NCBI GenBank assembly: GCA_001603595.1
Contig: LUZK01000026.1
Location: 1 to 64,000, forward strand
Direction: 5' to 3'
DNA: 64,000 bases
Source: Bacteroidales bacterium Bact_19
GTDB lineage: Bacteria; Bacteroidota; Bacteroidia; Bacteroidales; ML635J-15
Shown here: one piece after another, positions 7,406 through 18,194 of the stretch
Layout: every line of letters begins with the position of its first letter
Position numbering within the stretch: the stretch's first letter is position 1
Position numbers and translations under genes: made by a program
Notes under the pieces: generated by a model
The model's input: the letters and a program-made list of their open reading frames with translations, nothing else
Databases searched by the model: none
What the model was told of the DNA's origin: nothing

Positions 7406-8761
7406 TTATTTAACTTGAGTAGTTTTTAGAACCTTTGTGAGATTAATAAGCATAAATAAAGTAATCAAAGCTGCCAGAAAATCAGCGGTAGGAAAAGATA
7501 TCCAAATACCAATCTCTCCGAAATACAAAGGCAAAAGTAAAACAAACGGGATAAGAAATAGAACCTGCCTGGCTAAAGCAAGAAAAAGAGAAGATTTTGC
7601 TTTACCAAGAGACTGATATAATCCAGAAACAATTATTTGAAAACCAATTACCGGGAAAGCGATGATAAATATTTTCAACATTTTTCCTCCATACTCAATG
7701 ACAGTACTATCTGTAGTAAAAATCATTATTAGTTGTTTAGAAAAACTAAAATATATTATAAGAGAAAAGATGCAAAACCAGGTTGACCACTTAATCGAAA
7801 CTTTAATAGATTCAATAACTCTATGGAAGTTTTTAGCTCCGTAATTATATCCTGCAATAGGCATAAAAGCTTGGTTTAGCCCGAATAAAGGCATAAAAAT
7901 AAGCATAGATAATCTTAGAATTATACCAAAACTTGCAATAGCAACAGTTCCTCCGTATCGAATAAGAGCATGATTAAGAACAACTGTCATAACTGAAGAA
8001 GCCATTTGACGTGCAAAAGAAGAAGCACCAAGAGCAAAAGTTTCGGTAATAATATTCTTTTCTGGAATTCTATAAAGTTGAGCTAAATTTATTTTAAGAT
8101 AAGATTTATTATTTAATGTAAAATACCAAACACAAGCCAAAGATGCTAAAGTTTGGCTGATGCTTGTTGCAATTGCGGCTCCCATAACTCCCCAAGAAAA
8201 CCCAAAAATAAATATTGGATCAAGAATAATATTTAACAGAGCAGCAAATGCTTGAACTTTCATTGGAAATTTTGTATTTCCCTCTGCCCTGATTGCATTC
8301 ATTAGAACATAAAGTATATTCTGAAAAAAAGCTCCGGGTAAACACCATAATAAGTAAATTTTGGCTTGTGGTAAAATTTCTTCATTAGCTCCAAAAAGTC
8401 GTAGAAAAAATTCAGGCAGAATCGCTAATAGTAGAATAAGAAAAAAATTAAAAAAACTTATTGCAGTAATTATATTATGCAAAACTAATTGAGCTTTAAG
8501 TTTTTTTTTGCTTCCTAAAGCACGAGAAATTATTGAAGCCCCTCCCATTCCTATTGCATGACCAAATGTTGTGATAGTCATTAATACAGGCAAAGCCACA
8601 GCAACAGCTGCTAAAGCCACTGTTCCGGCTCCATGTCCTAAGAAAATAGTATCAGTAATATTGTAAACAGAAATTGCCATCATTCCCAAAATGGAAGGTC
8701 CAGACATTGACAATAATAATCGTGGTATATTTTCACTTTCTAACCTTTCTGTATGCTTCAT
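7406..8761 (-). CDS. MATE-family multidrug/Na+ antiporter
   Basis: 451 residues with about 12 membrane segments. MATE proteins export cationic drugs or metabolites in exchange for Na+ or H+ across the inner membrane. The two-fold repeat is visible: IPRLLLSMSGPSILGMMAIS with NITDTIFLGHGAGTVALAAV near 12-51 in the first half, and GASSFARQMASSVMTVVLNHALIRYGG near 240-266 in the second. AIGMGGASIISRALGSKKK near 68-86 is a typical family segment. It is the last gene of the run OmpA protein, serine hydrolase, MATE, starting 5 bases after the serine hydrolase stop. The substrate cannot be told from the sequence. Confidence 0.9.
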   Translation of the reverse strand: MKHTERLESENIPRLLLSMSGPSILGMMAISVYNITDTIFLGHGAGTVALAAVAVALPVLMTITTFGHAIGMGGASIISRALGSKKKLKAQLVLHNIITAISFFNFFLILLLAILPEFFLRLFGANEEILPQAKIYLLWCLPGAFFQNILYVLMNAIRAEGNTKFPMKVQAFAALLNIILDPIFIFGFSWGVMGAAIATSISQTLASLACVWYFTLNNKSYLKINLAQLYRIPEKNIITETFALGASSFARQMASSVMTVVLNHALIRYGGTVAIASFGIILRLSMLIFMPLFGLNQAFMPIAGYNYGAKNFHRVIESIKVSIKWSTWFCIFSLIIYFSFSKQLIMIFTTDSTVIEYGGKMLKIFIIAFPVIGFQIIVSGLYQSLGKAKSSLFLALARQVLFLIPFVLLLPLYFGEIGIWISFPTADFLAALITLFMLINLTKVLKTTQVK

Positions 8762-8766
8762 CCCGG

Positions 8767-10299
8767 CTAATTATGCTTGTAAAGTTTTAATTCAGTGAAA
8801 TCAAAATCCGGATTAGGAATATCAATTCTTATTTCCGTAACATTTCCATATTTGTCCGAAATAAATTGAACAGTTCCCGCAGGTAAAGACGGAGCCTGAT
8901 CAAATTTTATGCTAAAAACATCATAATGCCAATGTTTTAAATAGCCTTGGTATATTGATGTATGAATCATTTCGAGATATAATTTTTTATCTTTCAAACT
9001 AACTTTAACCTCGCCATAAATATCACTGGAATAAACTCCGCAATAGGTCTCAAGATTAAATGAAGGTTGTGTATTTTTTACTCGTGAGGTTTCCCATTTT
9101 TCTTTTTCTTCTTTATCTTGATTACTAACCCATTGCTTTACTTTCAAAAAATAATTAGACCAATATAAATCAAGGCTATTATCAATCAAATAATCAAGAA
9201 GCGTAAGCATTACAACATTATATGTATATGCCATATTATTTGTAAGAATAACAAAACCCAGATTTTTCTCCGGAATAAATACAGTTTGAGAAATCATACC
9301 ATCGTATCCACCATTATGAGTAACAATGAAAAACGATTTATAATCATATAAAGTCCAACCCAAACCATAAGCTTTAAAATGTGTAGATGGATTTATTGAT
9401 TTTGAAAACGGACTAATATCAATAATTGTATGTGGCTTTGTAAGTTCATTATATTGTTTTTCTGAGAAAATCTGTTTACCTTTAAATTTACCTTTGTTTA
9501 GGTTCAGAATTAGCCATTTTGCAAGATCATTTACATTACTGTTAATACTTCCTGCCGGACCAATATTATCCCAATTAATATAAGGAATAACAAGATTTTT
9601 GTCATCAACAAAAGCATGACATGAAGCAACATTATCAAGTTGACTGTTTACCGTAATACTTGTATTTGTTCTGTTCATTTCGAGGGGTTCAAATATTCTA
9701 TGTTTAATAAAATCATCCCAGGTTGTGTCTGTAACATATTCAACAATAATTCCCGCAGCTAGATACATTATATTTGAATATCCGAATTTTTCTCTGAAGC
9801 CATATTGAGGTTTTAGATAGGCTGCTCTTCTTATAACTTCTTCGCGGGAGTAATCACTTGCATACCAAATCAAATCTCCGGAAAAAGTTTTTAACCCGGT
9901 TCGATGACATAATAAATCCCGAACAGTGATTTGTTCTGTTACAAAAGGATCGTAAAGCTTAAACCATGGAATGTATTTTGTTACTTTATCATCCCACGAG
10001 ATTCTGTTTTCATCAACTAAAATTGCCAGTGCTGTTGCTGTAAAAGCTTTGGTATTGGATGCTATGGCAAAGTTGGTATTTTCGCTAACTTTTCTGCGTT
10101 TTCCTTCTTCGAGATAGCCGAAGCCTTTGGCATACAGTATTTTTTGATTATCCACAATCGCAATTGCCATTCCGGGGGTATTGTAAGTTTGGCGGATTTT
10201 CTCCAAAACATCGTCTAATTTTGTTGCGTCTATATCTGTCTGGGAAAAAAGAAATGAAAATAAAAAGCAAAATAGTTTTAAAATTAAAAACCTTTTCAT
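8767..10299 (-). CDS. Secreted serine hydrolase of the class C beta-lactamase/DD-peptidase fold
   Basis: 510 residues with a signal peptide (about 1-19). The catalytic set of the family is complete: SxxK as Ser81-Asn-Thr-Lys84, YxN as Tyr174-Ser-Asn176, and the third motif as HNGG at 328-331. The catalytic domain covers about 25-385. The C-terminal 100 residues resemble the DUF3471 lipocalin-like domain common in Bacteroidota members. The fold is shared by AmpC enzymes, D-amino acid peptidases and esterases, so the substrate is not determined. It lies between the OmpA-type protein (37 bases upstream) and the MATE exporter (5 bases downstream). Confidence 0.85.
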   Translation of the reverse strand: MKRFLILKLFCFLFSFLFSQTDIDATKLDDVLEKIRQTYNTPGMAIAIVDNQKILYAKGFGYLEEGKRRKVSENTNFAIASNTKAFTATALAILVDENRISWDDKVTKYIPWFKLYDPFVTEQITVRDLLCHRTGLKTFSGDLIWYASDYSREEVIRRAAYLKPQYGFREKFGYSNIMYLAAGIIVEYVTDTTWDDFIKHRIFEPLEMNRTNTSITVNSQLDNVASCHAFVDDKNLVIPYINWDNIGPAGSINSNVNDLAKWLILNLNKGKFKGKQIFSEKQYNELTKPHTIIDISPFSKSINPSTHFKAYGLGWTLYDYKSFFIVTHNGGYDGMISQTVFIPEKNLGFVILTNNMAYTYNVVMLTLLDYLIDNSLDLYWSNYFLKVKQWVSNQDKEEKEKWETSRVKNTQPSFNLETYCGVYSSDIYGEVKVSLKDKKLYLEMIHTSIYQGYLKHWHYDVFSIKFDQAPSLPAGTVQFISDKYGNVTEIRIDIPNPDFDFTELKLYKHN

Positions 10300-10336
10300 G
10301 ACAACTTTTAAATTTTGAATTATTAAACTAAAAATC

Positions 10337-12286
10337 TCAAGGTTTGTTTGATATTACCTTAAATTCTGTTCGACGATTAAGAGCTCTGCCTTCTTCTGTA
10401 TCGTTAGTTGCAATAGGTACAGAAAAATCATATCCTTTGTAGCTCAGGCGTTTTTTATCAATTCCCTTAGAAACTAAATAATCAAAAACAGACTTGGCTC
10501 GATTTTCGGATAAGGTTTTATTATAAGCTTTTGACCCTCTATTATCAGTATGACCGCCGATTTCAATAACCAAACCCGGATTGTTATTAAGATATTCCAA
10601 CACTTTGTTTAACTCTGCAAAAGATTCAGGCAGAAGTTCGTATGAATCGAATTCAAAGAAAATATTTTTTAAAATAACAGTAACGCCTTCGGTTAAAGGT
10701 TGCAGTGGAATATTCATAACATAAGGTTTATCCGGAGTTTCGAGGTTACTGAGAGAAAAGTTTTCGGAATAAAACAAATAGCCTCTTTTATCAACATTAA
10801 AAGCATAATCCTTGTCCACAGGCAAAGAAACCATATATTCTCCGGTTTTTGCATCGGATAAAACAGTAGCAACAAGATTTTCGGTTTTAAGGTCAATAAG
10901 TTCGCAAATTGCTTCGAGTCTTTGATTGGTTACAATATCATATACATATCCTGTAACATAAGTAGTGGCAATTGGTTTAATTTCTTCAGGAATTTTAAAG
11001 AAATAAATATCCAGGTCGTTTTTTCCCTTAGTTGAAGCAAATAATGCAATATCTCCTCTGGCATTGACAATCAAACTTCTTTCTTCTCCGTTTGTATTTA
11101 TTGGATATCCGAGATTCACAGGCTTTGACCATTTGCCGGTTTTTTCGTCGCGTCTGGAATAAAACAGGTCGAAATCTCCCATTCCGGGATGTCCTTGAGA
11201 AGCAAAGTATAAAGTTCGTCCGTCGGGATGAATAAACGGGGAAATTTCTTCATATTCTGTATTTAAAGGATCTCCCAAATTAAATACAGGAGAAACAGCA
11301 TTGCCCTGATTGTCAATTTCTACAACCCAAATATCTGTTTTTCCTTTTCCTCCGGGTCTTCCAGATGCAAAGTACAAAAATCTGCCATCGGCACTAAGGC
11401 TTGGATTACTATCCCAATACGGAGAATTTACAGTTTTCATGTTTTTGGGAGCAGTCCATTTTCCATCAACAAGAAACATTATGTATAAATCACAAGATCC
11501 AAGGCCATCAGGACGGTTACAGGCTGTAAAAACTATTGTTTTACCGTCCCCCGAAATACACTGAGCTCCTTCGTTTAGTTTTGTATTTATATTTCCCGGC
11601 AAAGGGATTGCTGTACCAAACATTTTAAATTCCGGATCATAATACGAAACAAATAAGTCTTCGTGCATGTTGGATTGAGCCCTTGAAGAATTATTCGGAT
11701 TTAAAGGAATTTGGCGAGTAAAAACCAGAACATGCTCATCAATTGACAGCGAAGGCCAGTATTCATCGAAATGTGTGTTAACCCCCGGTCCGAGGTTTAT
11801 CGGAGTGAATGGAACAGGATTGTTATATGCACTGTCGGCAAAGTAAATGTATTTCTTAAGACGTTGAAAATCATATTTAAGATATTTTACTGTATCGGCA
11901 TTTTTATAAAAAAAATCTATGAATTGTTTGGCATTGGAATATTCTCCTGCCCTATATGCAAGTACAGCAAGTTTGTAGCATAAGCCGGTATCATAAAACG
12001 GGTCTATTTCAAATACATTCTTATAGGCCAGATAGGACTCCCAAACATCTCCTAAAAAATCATGAATCTCGGCTTTAAGTAACCAAGCTTCGAGGAATCC
12101 CGGATCAATTTCCACTGCTTTGTTTATTTCCATAACAGCAGCATTGTTTTGATGTCGTTCCATTAAAGCTACTGATTTATTAAAACTTTTAATGGCTTTT
12201 TTGTTCGTTGTATATTTAGATTTCTCTTGAGAAAAAAGAATTATGCAAGGCAGCATCAAAAAGTATATCAATAATATTTTTTTCAT
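10337..12286 (-). CDS. PorE-like OmpA protein: TPR, PD40 propeller, carboxypeptidase-regulatory and OmpA domains
   Basis: 649 residues with a signal peptide (about 1-19). Domain order: TPR-like helices (about 30-130); a WD40-like PD40 beta-propeller (about 165-430) with repeats such as DEYWPSLSIDEHVLVFTR, NEGAQCISGDGKTIVFTA and SNPSLSADGRFLYFASG; a carboxypeptidase-regulatory-like domain (about 440-525); and a C-terminal OmpA peptidoglycan-binding domain with GGHTDNRGSKAYNKTLSENR (about 579-598). This order is that of PorE, the type IX secretion protein that links the machinery to peptidoglycan. Bacteroidota carry several paralogues with the same order, and no other T9SS core gene is adjacent, so I do not give the symbol. 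Confidence 0.8.
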   Translation of the reverse strand: MKKILLIYFLMLPCIILFSQEKSKYTTNKKAIKSFNKSVALMERHQNNAAVMEINKAVEIDPGFLEAWLLKAEIHDFLGDVWESYLAYKNVFEIDPFYDTGLCYKLAVLAYRAGEYSNAKQFIDFFYKNADTVKYLKYDFQRLKKYIYFADSAYNNPVPFTPINLGPGVNTHFDEYWPSLSIDEHVLVFTRQIPLNPNNSSRAQSNMHEDLFVSYYDPEFKMFGTAIPLPGNINTKLNEGAQCISGDGKTIVFTACNRPDGLGSCDLYIMFLVDGKWTAPKNMKTVNSPYWDSNPSLSADGRFLYFASGRPGGKGKTDIWVVEIDNQGNAVSPVFNLGDPLNTEYEEISPFIHPDGRTLYFASQGHPGMGDFDLFYSRRDEKTGKWSKPVNLGYPINTNGEERSLIVNARGDIALFASTKGKNDLDIYFFKIPEEIKPIATTYVTGYVYDIVTNQRLEAICELIDLKTENLVATVLSDAKTGEYMVSLPVDKDYAFNVDKRGYLFYSENFSLSNLETPDKPYVMNIPLQPLTEGVTVILKNIFFEFDSYELLPESFAELNKVLEYLNNNPGLVIEIGGHTDNRGSKAYNKTLSENRAKSVFDYLVSKGIDKKRLSYKGYDFSVPIATNDTEEGRALNRRTEFKVISNKP

Positions 12287-12482
12287 TTGTGCAGAATTAT
12301 TATTTTGTTAATTATCATCATTTAATAAAAATTATTTTTAAAATTTATATCTTACAATATGGATATTCAATTTAAACATTACACTCTTTAATTAGCTTTT
12401 TACTACTATACTTTTATTAAATTTAAATTCTTTACATACCTATATTTTAAAAAATTAAACTATCCGATTTTATTACGAATCA

Positions 12483-13094
12483 TCAAGGGATATTTAGATA
12501 TTTATGCACCTGTAAGGAAATTTTCCATTTAGGATTATTTTTAACATAATCAACAACCATTTCTGCTGTTTTTTTTATTCTACTCCATTCGGGTTGCAAA
12601 AATAATTCCGAAGACTTTTTGGATTTATTTGCACAAGTTTCTGCCCAGAGAAAATCATCTTCTTCGAAAATCACAACTTTAACCTCATTAGCTATCTGAA
12701 AATAAATATCAAGTGGTGGTTTTTGTTTTTTTGGCGAAAGGCAAACCCAATCCCATAACCCACTGAATTGGTATGCTCCACAGGTCTCGAGCATCAACTT
12801 ATAACCAAGTTTTTTTGCTTTATGACAAAACTCGTCAAAATTATATATTAAAGGTTCTCCTCCTGTTACAACTATTGTATCGGCTACTGTAGATTTTACT
12901 CTTTGGAGAATTTCCTCTATTTTGATGTATTTATGTTCTTCGGGAAACCACGACTCTTTTGAATCGCACCAATGGCATGCCAAATCGCAACCACCAACCC
13001 TTATGAAGTAGGCGGGTTTTCCTGTATTATGCCCCTCTCCCTGTATGGAATAAAATTCTTCAAGTATCGGAATAGAACCTTGTATATTTGCCAT
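12483..13094 (-). CDS. queE: 7-carboxy-7-deazaguanine synthase QueE
   Basis: 203 residues. This radical SAM enzyme converts 6-carboxytetrahydropterin to 7-carboxy-7-deazaguanine, a step towards queuosine in tRNA or 7-deazaguanine in DNA. Motifs: PILEEFYSIQGEG at 9-21, the cluster motif CDLACHWC with Cys36, Cys40 and Cys43 (Cx3Cx2C), and VTGGEPLIY near 74-82. The length fits the short family form. No queD, queC or queF lies in the window, so the rest of the pathway must be elsewhere. It is separated by 10 bases from the papain-like peptidase gene upstream, with which it is probably co-transcribed. Confidence 0.92.
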   Translation of the reverse strand: MANIQGSIPILEEFYSIQGEGHNTGKPAYFIRVGGCDLACHWCDSKESWFPEEHKYIKIEEILQRVKSTVADTIVVTGGEPLIYNFDEFCHKAKKLGYKLMLETCGAYQFSGLWDWVCLSPKKQKPPLDIYFQIANEVKVVIFEEDDFLWAETCANKSKKSSELFLQPEWSRIKKTAEMVVDYVKNNPKWKISLQVHKYLNIP

Positions 13095-13104
13095 TTAAGC
13101 CATG

Positions 13105-14337
13105 TTATTTAATTATTTTATCTAAAACTCCTTTTGCCACATCATAATGTATCATAATGGTCATCATTTTTAATTTGATATAGTCTTCGTGAAAAAAACG
13201 ATACCCTTTATGTTTTCCGTCAAATGCTCCGCTACCTGAATCTTTAATCAAGTACCAATAAGCATCTCCGGTTTTATAATAACCAACAATATGAATACAA
13301 TGGTCATTTGTTGTAGAACCATTATATAATCTTAGCTCACGCGAATCTGCATTTATATAAGCTGCCGGAATATCAAAATCCGGAACAATTGCAACTTCTT
13401 CGATCTGACAGTAACCCGGCTCGGATACATCTCCGCAAAGACTTACGGTATATCCTGATGTTACTGCACTACGTATTAAAAAAATAAAATCCTCCAGTGA
13501 AACATTATAGTATTCTTTGCATTTCCACCAGTTATCAGGTTCTTCGAGCTCATGTTTTTCGTTGTAGTTATATCGTTTCGTTGACATAAAGGAGTAATAT
13601 CGCCCCGGATTAAGTTTAAGAAATTCTCGCATATAAGTCTGAGGATTATATACTATATTATTGATTTTCAGCACTGTTGGTGGTTCTCCTAAATATTTGT
13701 TTAGAATATTTTTAATATTTGTAAGGACTTCTTCTTTGTTCCAATTATCAGCAGTTTTTACAGATTTCAGATATGTTTCATATTCCTCGAAAAGTTTGTC
13801 GTGATCGTTAAATTTTTTACCTTCCTGAAGGCCTGTATATAATTCATAAGGAACTAAACCGTATTTATTCATAATCCTTTGGATTGCATTTGCCTCGGAT
13901 CCTTGACCAAGCGGAGTTTCTCCTTTGGTATCAACAAAATTTTCTGCACGGTCATAGTAATCCCAATAAACCAAATACATTTCAGATAGTTTTACTTTTT
14001 TGGTTGTTAATCTGTAAATCTCAGATTCCATAAATGAAACTGCAGAATAAGCCCAGCAAGTTCCGCTATTTCCTTGAGAAAGTGGAAGATTGTGATATAT
14101 GGTATTATAAAGAGAAATATCGTTTGGATATTTTTTTTCGGAAAAATCCACTTTAAATTGTAATGGAGCTTTATAATTTTTAAGCACAGGCATTTCACCA
14201 CTGATATCGGGCAAAATTACCTTATGATAAAATCCGGGCGGATATATTTTATAAATTCCAACATATTGATTTTGAGCAATTATTGCTACTGTAACTAAAA
14301 CTAAAATTAAATTAAAAAAAACTTTTTTCATAGTCAT
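13105..14337 (-). CDS. Secreted C1-family (papain/bleomycin hydrolase-like) cysteine peptidase with altered third catalytic residue
   Basis: 410 residues with a signal peptide (about 1-21). The active-site region LPLSQGNSGTCWAYSAVSF has the oxyanion Gln88 and nucleophile Cys94. The His is in NDHCIHIVGYY (His346). The third catalytic residue is normally Asn in a segment like KNSWG; here the segment is WYLIKDSGSG, with Asp366 in place of Asn and Gly in place of Trp. It may still cleave peptides, since the Asn mainly orients the His. Two in-frame ATGs lie 6 bases apart (14337 and 14331), and the second, MKKVFFNLILV, is the more usual signal peptide start. A -7 element lies at 14349-14356. Confidence 0.82.
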   Translation of the reverse strand: MTMKKVFFNLILVLVTVAIIAQNQYVGIYKIYPPGFYHKVILPDISGEMPVLKNYKAPLQFKVDFSEKKYPNDISLYNTIYHNLPLSQGNSGTCWAYSAVSFMESEIYRLTTKKVKLSEMYLVYWDYYDRAENFVDTKGETPLGQGSEANAIQRIMNKYGLVPYELYTGLQEGKKFNDHDKLFEEYETYLKSVKTADNWNKEEVLTNIKNILNKYLGEPPTVLKINNIVYNPQTYMREFLKLNPGRYYSFMSTKRYNYNEKHELEEPDNWWKCKEYYNVSLEDFIFLIRSAVTSGYTVSLCGDVSEPGYCQIEEVAIVPDFDIPAAYINADSRELRLYNGSTTNDHCIHIVGYYKTGDAYWYLIKDSGSGAFDGKHKGYRFFHEDYIKLKMMTIMIHYDVAKGVLDKIIK

Positions 14338-14348
14338 GAATTTATTTT

Positions 14349-14356
14349 CAAAAATA
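14349..14356 (-). promoter_or_regulatory. -7 promoter element of the C1 peptidase-queE unit
   Basis: The minus strand reads TATTTTTG, 11 to 17 bases upstream of the two candidate start codons. Confidence 0.55.
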
Positions 14357-14820
14357 TGAAATTAATTGAAGAATGAAAGATTTTTAAGGTTAATAATTTT
14401 GCAAGATAGAATGAACCTTATAGATTCTTCGATTACAATCTTTTAACAATCTCTTCAAAAATACTTATTTAAATGGTAATAAATTTATATAAAAGAATTT
14501 AGTATTTTTTCACAAAGGTTTTTAAATAATAAGTAATTTAATTTTGTTGTAAGTTGGTAAAAATAGTATGTTTGTTAAAGTTGGAGTAGATTGTTTTTTT
14601 AAAGTATTTACTTTCTTTTTTACCGATATAACTGGAATTAACCTGGATGCTTTTTTGTTCGGCATTTTTGAGATTAAAAAGAATTTTAAATTTCAAATCA
14701 TAGTTGAGATAACATCTTGAAAATAAAAGTCACAAAAGAAAAAGCTCAGAAGTCCACAGAAAATATTTGAGTAATGGAAAAATTATACTTAAAAAATAGA
14801 GAGCATTCATAAAAACATCC
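14357..14820. other. Intergenic gap, possible 50-residue frame, otherwise nothing recognised
   Basis: The stretch lies between the peptidase promoter and the repeat behind typA. On the plus strand a TAATTTTG -7 match at 14539-14546 is followed by an ATG frame of 50 residues at 14568-14720 (MFVKVGVDCFFKVF...). The opposite strand has an overlapping basic 47-residue frame (MPNKKASRLIPVISVKKK...). Neither can be shown to be a gene. No hairpin terminator was found. Confidence 0.4.
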
Positions 14821-14891
14821 AACTAACCAACTAACCAACTAATCAACCAACTAACTAACTAACTAACTAACTGACTAACTGACTAACTAAC

Positions 14892-14892
<1 letters not shown>
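14821..14892 (-). repeat. Tetranucleotide repeat directly after the typA stop codon
   Basis: Eighteen four-base units on the plus strand are mostly AACT, with AACC, AATC and GACT variants. In the direction of typA they read GTTA/GTCA units starting right after the TAA stop codon, then GTTG-type variants further away. A repeat with the same layout follows the stop codon of the tricorn protease gene at 57601-57669. Because four and three share no factor, the TTAG array supplies a stop codon in every frame within 12 bases. Confidence 0.85.
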
Positions 14893-16694
<1,802 letters not shown>

Positions 16695-16719
16695 TTAAAA
16701 AAAAATTTAAAAATCAATT

Positions 16720-16746
16720 TAAAAAAAAAGTCTCCAACCGGAGACT
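16720..16746 (-). terminator. Terminator behind tRNA-Arg, upstream of typA
   Basis: The stem is AGTCTCC/GGAGACT with a 4-base loop. On the minus strand it is followed by nine T (the A run at 16721-16729). It is a strong intrinsic terminator for the tRNA transcript, 26 bases before the typA start codon. Confidence 0.85.
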
Positions 16747-16750
16747 CTTG

Positions 16751-16824
16751 TGAACCAGAGAGGAGTCGAACCCCTAACCTTCTGATCCGTAGTCAGATGC
16801 TCTATCCAATTGAGCTACTGGTCC
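16751..16824 (-). tRNA. tRNA-Arg(ACG)
   Basis: A 74-nt cloverleaf. The acceptor stem GGACCAG/CTGGTTC has one G-T pair. The D arm has AGCTCAATTGGATAGAGC, the anticodon stem TCTGA/TCAGA encloses loop CTACGGA (anticodon ACG, read as ICG after A34 deamination), and the T arm has GGTTCGACTCC. The discriminator base is A. The next bases are CAA, so CCA is not encoded. A strong promoter lies just upstream and a terminator just downstream, so it is a single-tRNA unit. Confidence 0.97.
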
Positions 16825-16837
16825 ATTTTTTGAGCTA

Positions 16838-16845
16838 CAAAGATA
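16838..16845 (-). promoter_or_regulatory. Promoter -7 element of tRNA-Arg
   Basis: The minus strand reads TATCTTTG, preceded 20 bases upstream by TTTG, the full Bacteroidota promoter (TTTG-N20-TAnnTTTG). The predicted start is about 8 bases before the tRNA. Confidence 0.7.
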
Positions 16846-16877
16846 AAATGTTTATTTTAAATCTGCAAAAAGATTTT

Positions 16878-18173
16878 TTAGATTTTTTTTCCTCTCAATG
16901 AATATTCATCTGCAGACTCTATATTTACTTGAACAAATTGTCCTGTTTCAATCTTTTCTAACGAAGTAAAAATCACTTCATTATCAACTTCAGGAGAATC
17001 AAATTCAGTTCGCCCGTAATAAAATTTTCCGTCAAATTCATCAACAATAGTTTTAAAACTTCTCCCTACTTTTTTAAGATTAAGTTCTAGAGAAATTTCA
17101 GCCTGAATATCCATAATCATTTTTGATCTTTGCTTTTTTACAGAAGTTTTTATCGTATCTTTATAATTTTTTGCTGATTTTGTTCCTTCTTCTTCCGAAT
17201 ATTCAAACACACCAAGCCTATCGAATTTTATGATTTTAACAAATTCAAGCAGTTCTTCGAATTCTCTTTTGCCTTCACCCGGATGACCTACAAGCAAACT
17301 TGTACGGATGGCTGCATCAGGAATTTTTTTTCTGATTTTTTCAATGAGTTTATACGTTTCTGCTTTTGTACCTCCACGGTTCATCATTTGAAGGATTTTG
17401 TCGGAAATATGCTGAACAGGAATATCAAAATATTTACAAATTTTAGGATTTTCAGCAGCAATATCAATAACCTTCTCAGGGAACAAAAACGGATACAAAT
17501 AGTGCATTCTAATCCATTCAATACCATCAATTACACTTAACTTTTCGATGAGTTCGGACAGAAGAAATTTCTTTTTTAGATCATATCCGTAAAAACTCAA
17601 ATCCTGAGCAATTAAAAGTAATTCTTTAACTCCATTATCGCTTAACACTTTAGCTTCTTGCAATATTTCGTCTGTTTCTCGAGAAACATATTTCCCTTTA
17701 AACAATGGAATTGCACAAAAAGAGCAATTCCTGTTGCATCCTTCGGCAATTTTTAAGTATGAATAATGATTTGCCGACTCAAAAATACGTCCATAAATAT
17801 TATAAGTTTTTCTATTTTGAACATTTAGAGCCGACATTAAGTCGTTAGGATTGTAATTTCCAAGAAAAACGTCAACCTCCGGGATCTCTTGTTTTAAGTC
17901 GTTCATATATCTTTCGCTCAAACAACCGAATACAATAATTTTTTCAAGATTTTTATTTTTTTTTAAAGCTACTAAATCTAAAATTGTATCAATTGATTGT
18001 ACTTTGGCATCATTTATGAATCCGCAGGTGTTGACAATAGCAATGTTAAAATCATTAGTTTCGGAATTATGATAAACCTTAAATCCATGATTTTCAGCAA
18101 TATAAGCAAATTTTTCGGAATCCACAGTGTTTTTTGCACATCCCAAAGTTATAATATTAATTATTTTTTGCAT
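16878..18173 (-). CDS. rimO: Ribosomal protein S12 methylthiotransferase RimO
   Basis: 431 residues from the ATG at 18173. This radical SAM enzyme adds a methylthio group to the Asp of ribosomal protein S12. Auxiliary cluster cysteines are Cys12 (ITLGCAKNTVDSE), Cys50 and Cys84. The radical SAM motif CNRNCSFC is at Cys146, Cys150 and Cys153, followed by IPLFKGKYVSR, which is diagnostic for RimO against MiaB. A C-terminal TRAM domain is present. A longer frame could start at a TTG at 18197, but that TTG is part of a perfect -7 element (TATATTTG), so the ATG is chosen. It is divergent from the gene at 18209. Confidence 0.95.
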   Translation of the reverse strand: MQKIINIITLGCAKNTVDSEKFAYIAENHGFKVYHNSETNDFNIAIVNTCGFINDAKVQSIDTILDLVALKKNKNLEKIIVFGCLSERYMNDLKQEIPEVDVFLGNYNPNDLMSALNVQNRKTYNIYGRIFESANHYSYLKIAEGCNRNCSFCAIPLFKGKYVSRETDEILQEAKVLSDNGVKELLLIAQDLSFYGYDLKKKFLLSELIEKLSVIDGIEWIRMHYLYPFLFPEKVIDIAAENPKICKYFDIPVQHISDKILQMMNRGGTKAETYKLIEKIRKKIPDAAIRTSLLVGHPGEGKREFEELLEFVKIIKFDRLGVFEYSEEEGTKSAKNYKDTIKTSVKKQRSKMIMDIQAEISLELNLKKVGRSFKTIVDEFDGKFYYGRTEFDSPEVDNEVIFTSLEKIETGQFVQVNIESADEYSLRGKKI

Positions 18174-18194
18174 ATTAGCAATGTTAAATTTTTG

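Noticed and set aside
7384-7413. ATG frame behind an AGGAG-like sequence
   Set aside because: It has only nine codons before a stop and overlaps the end of the MATE gene on the other strand.
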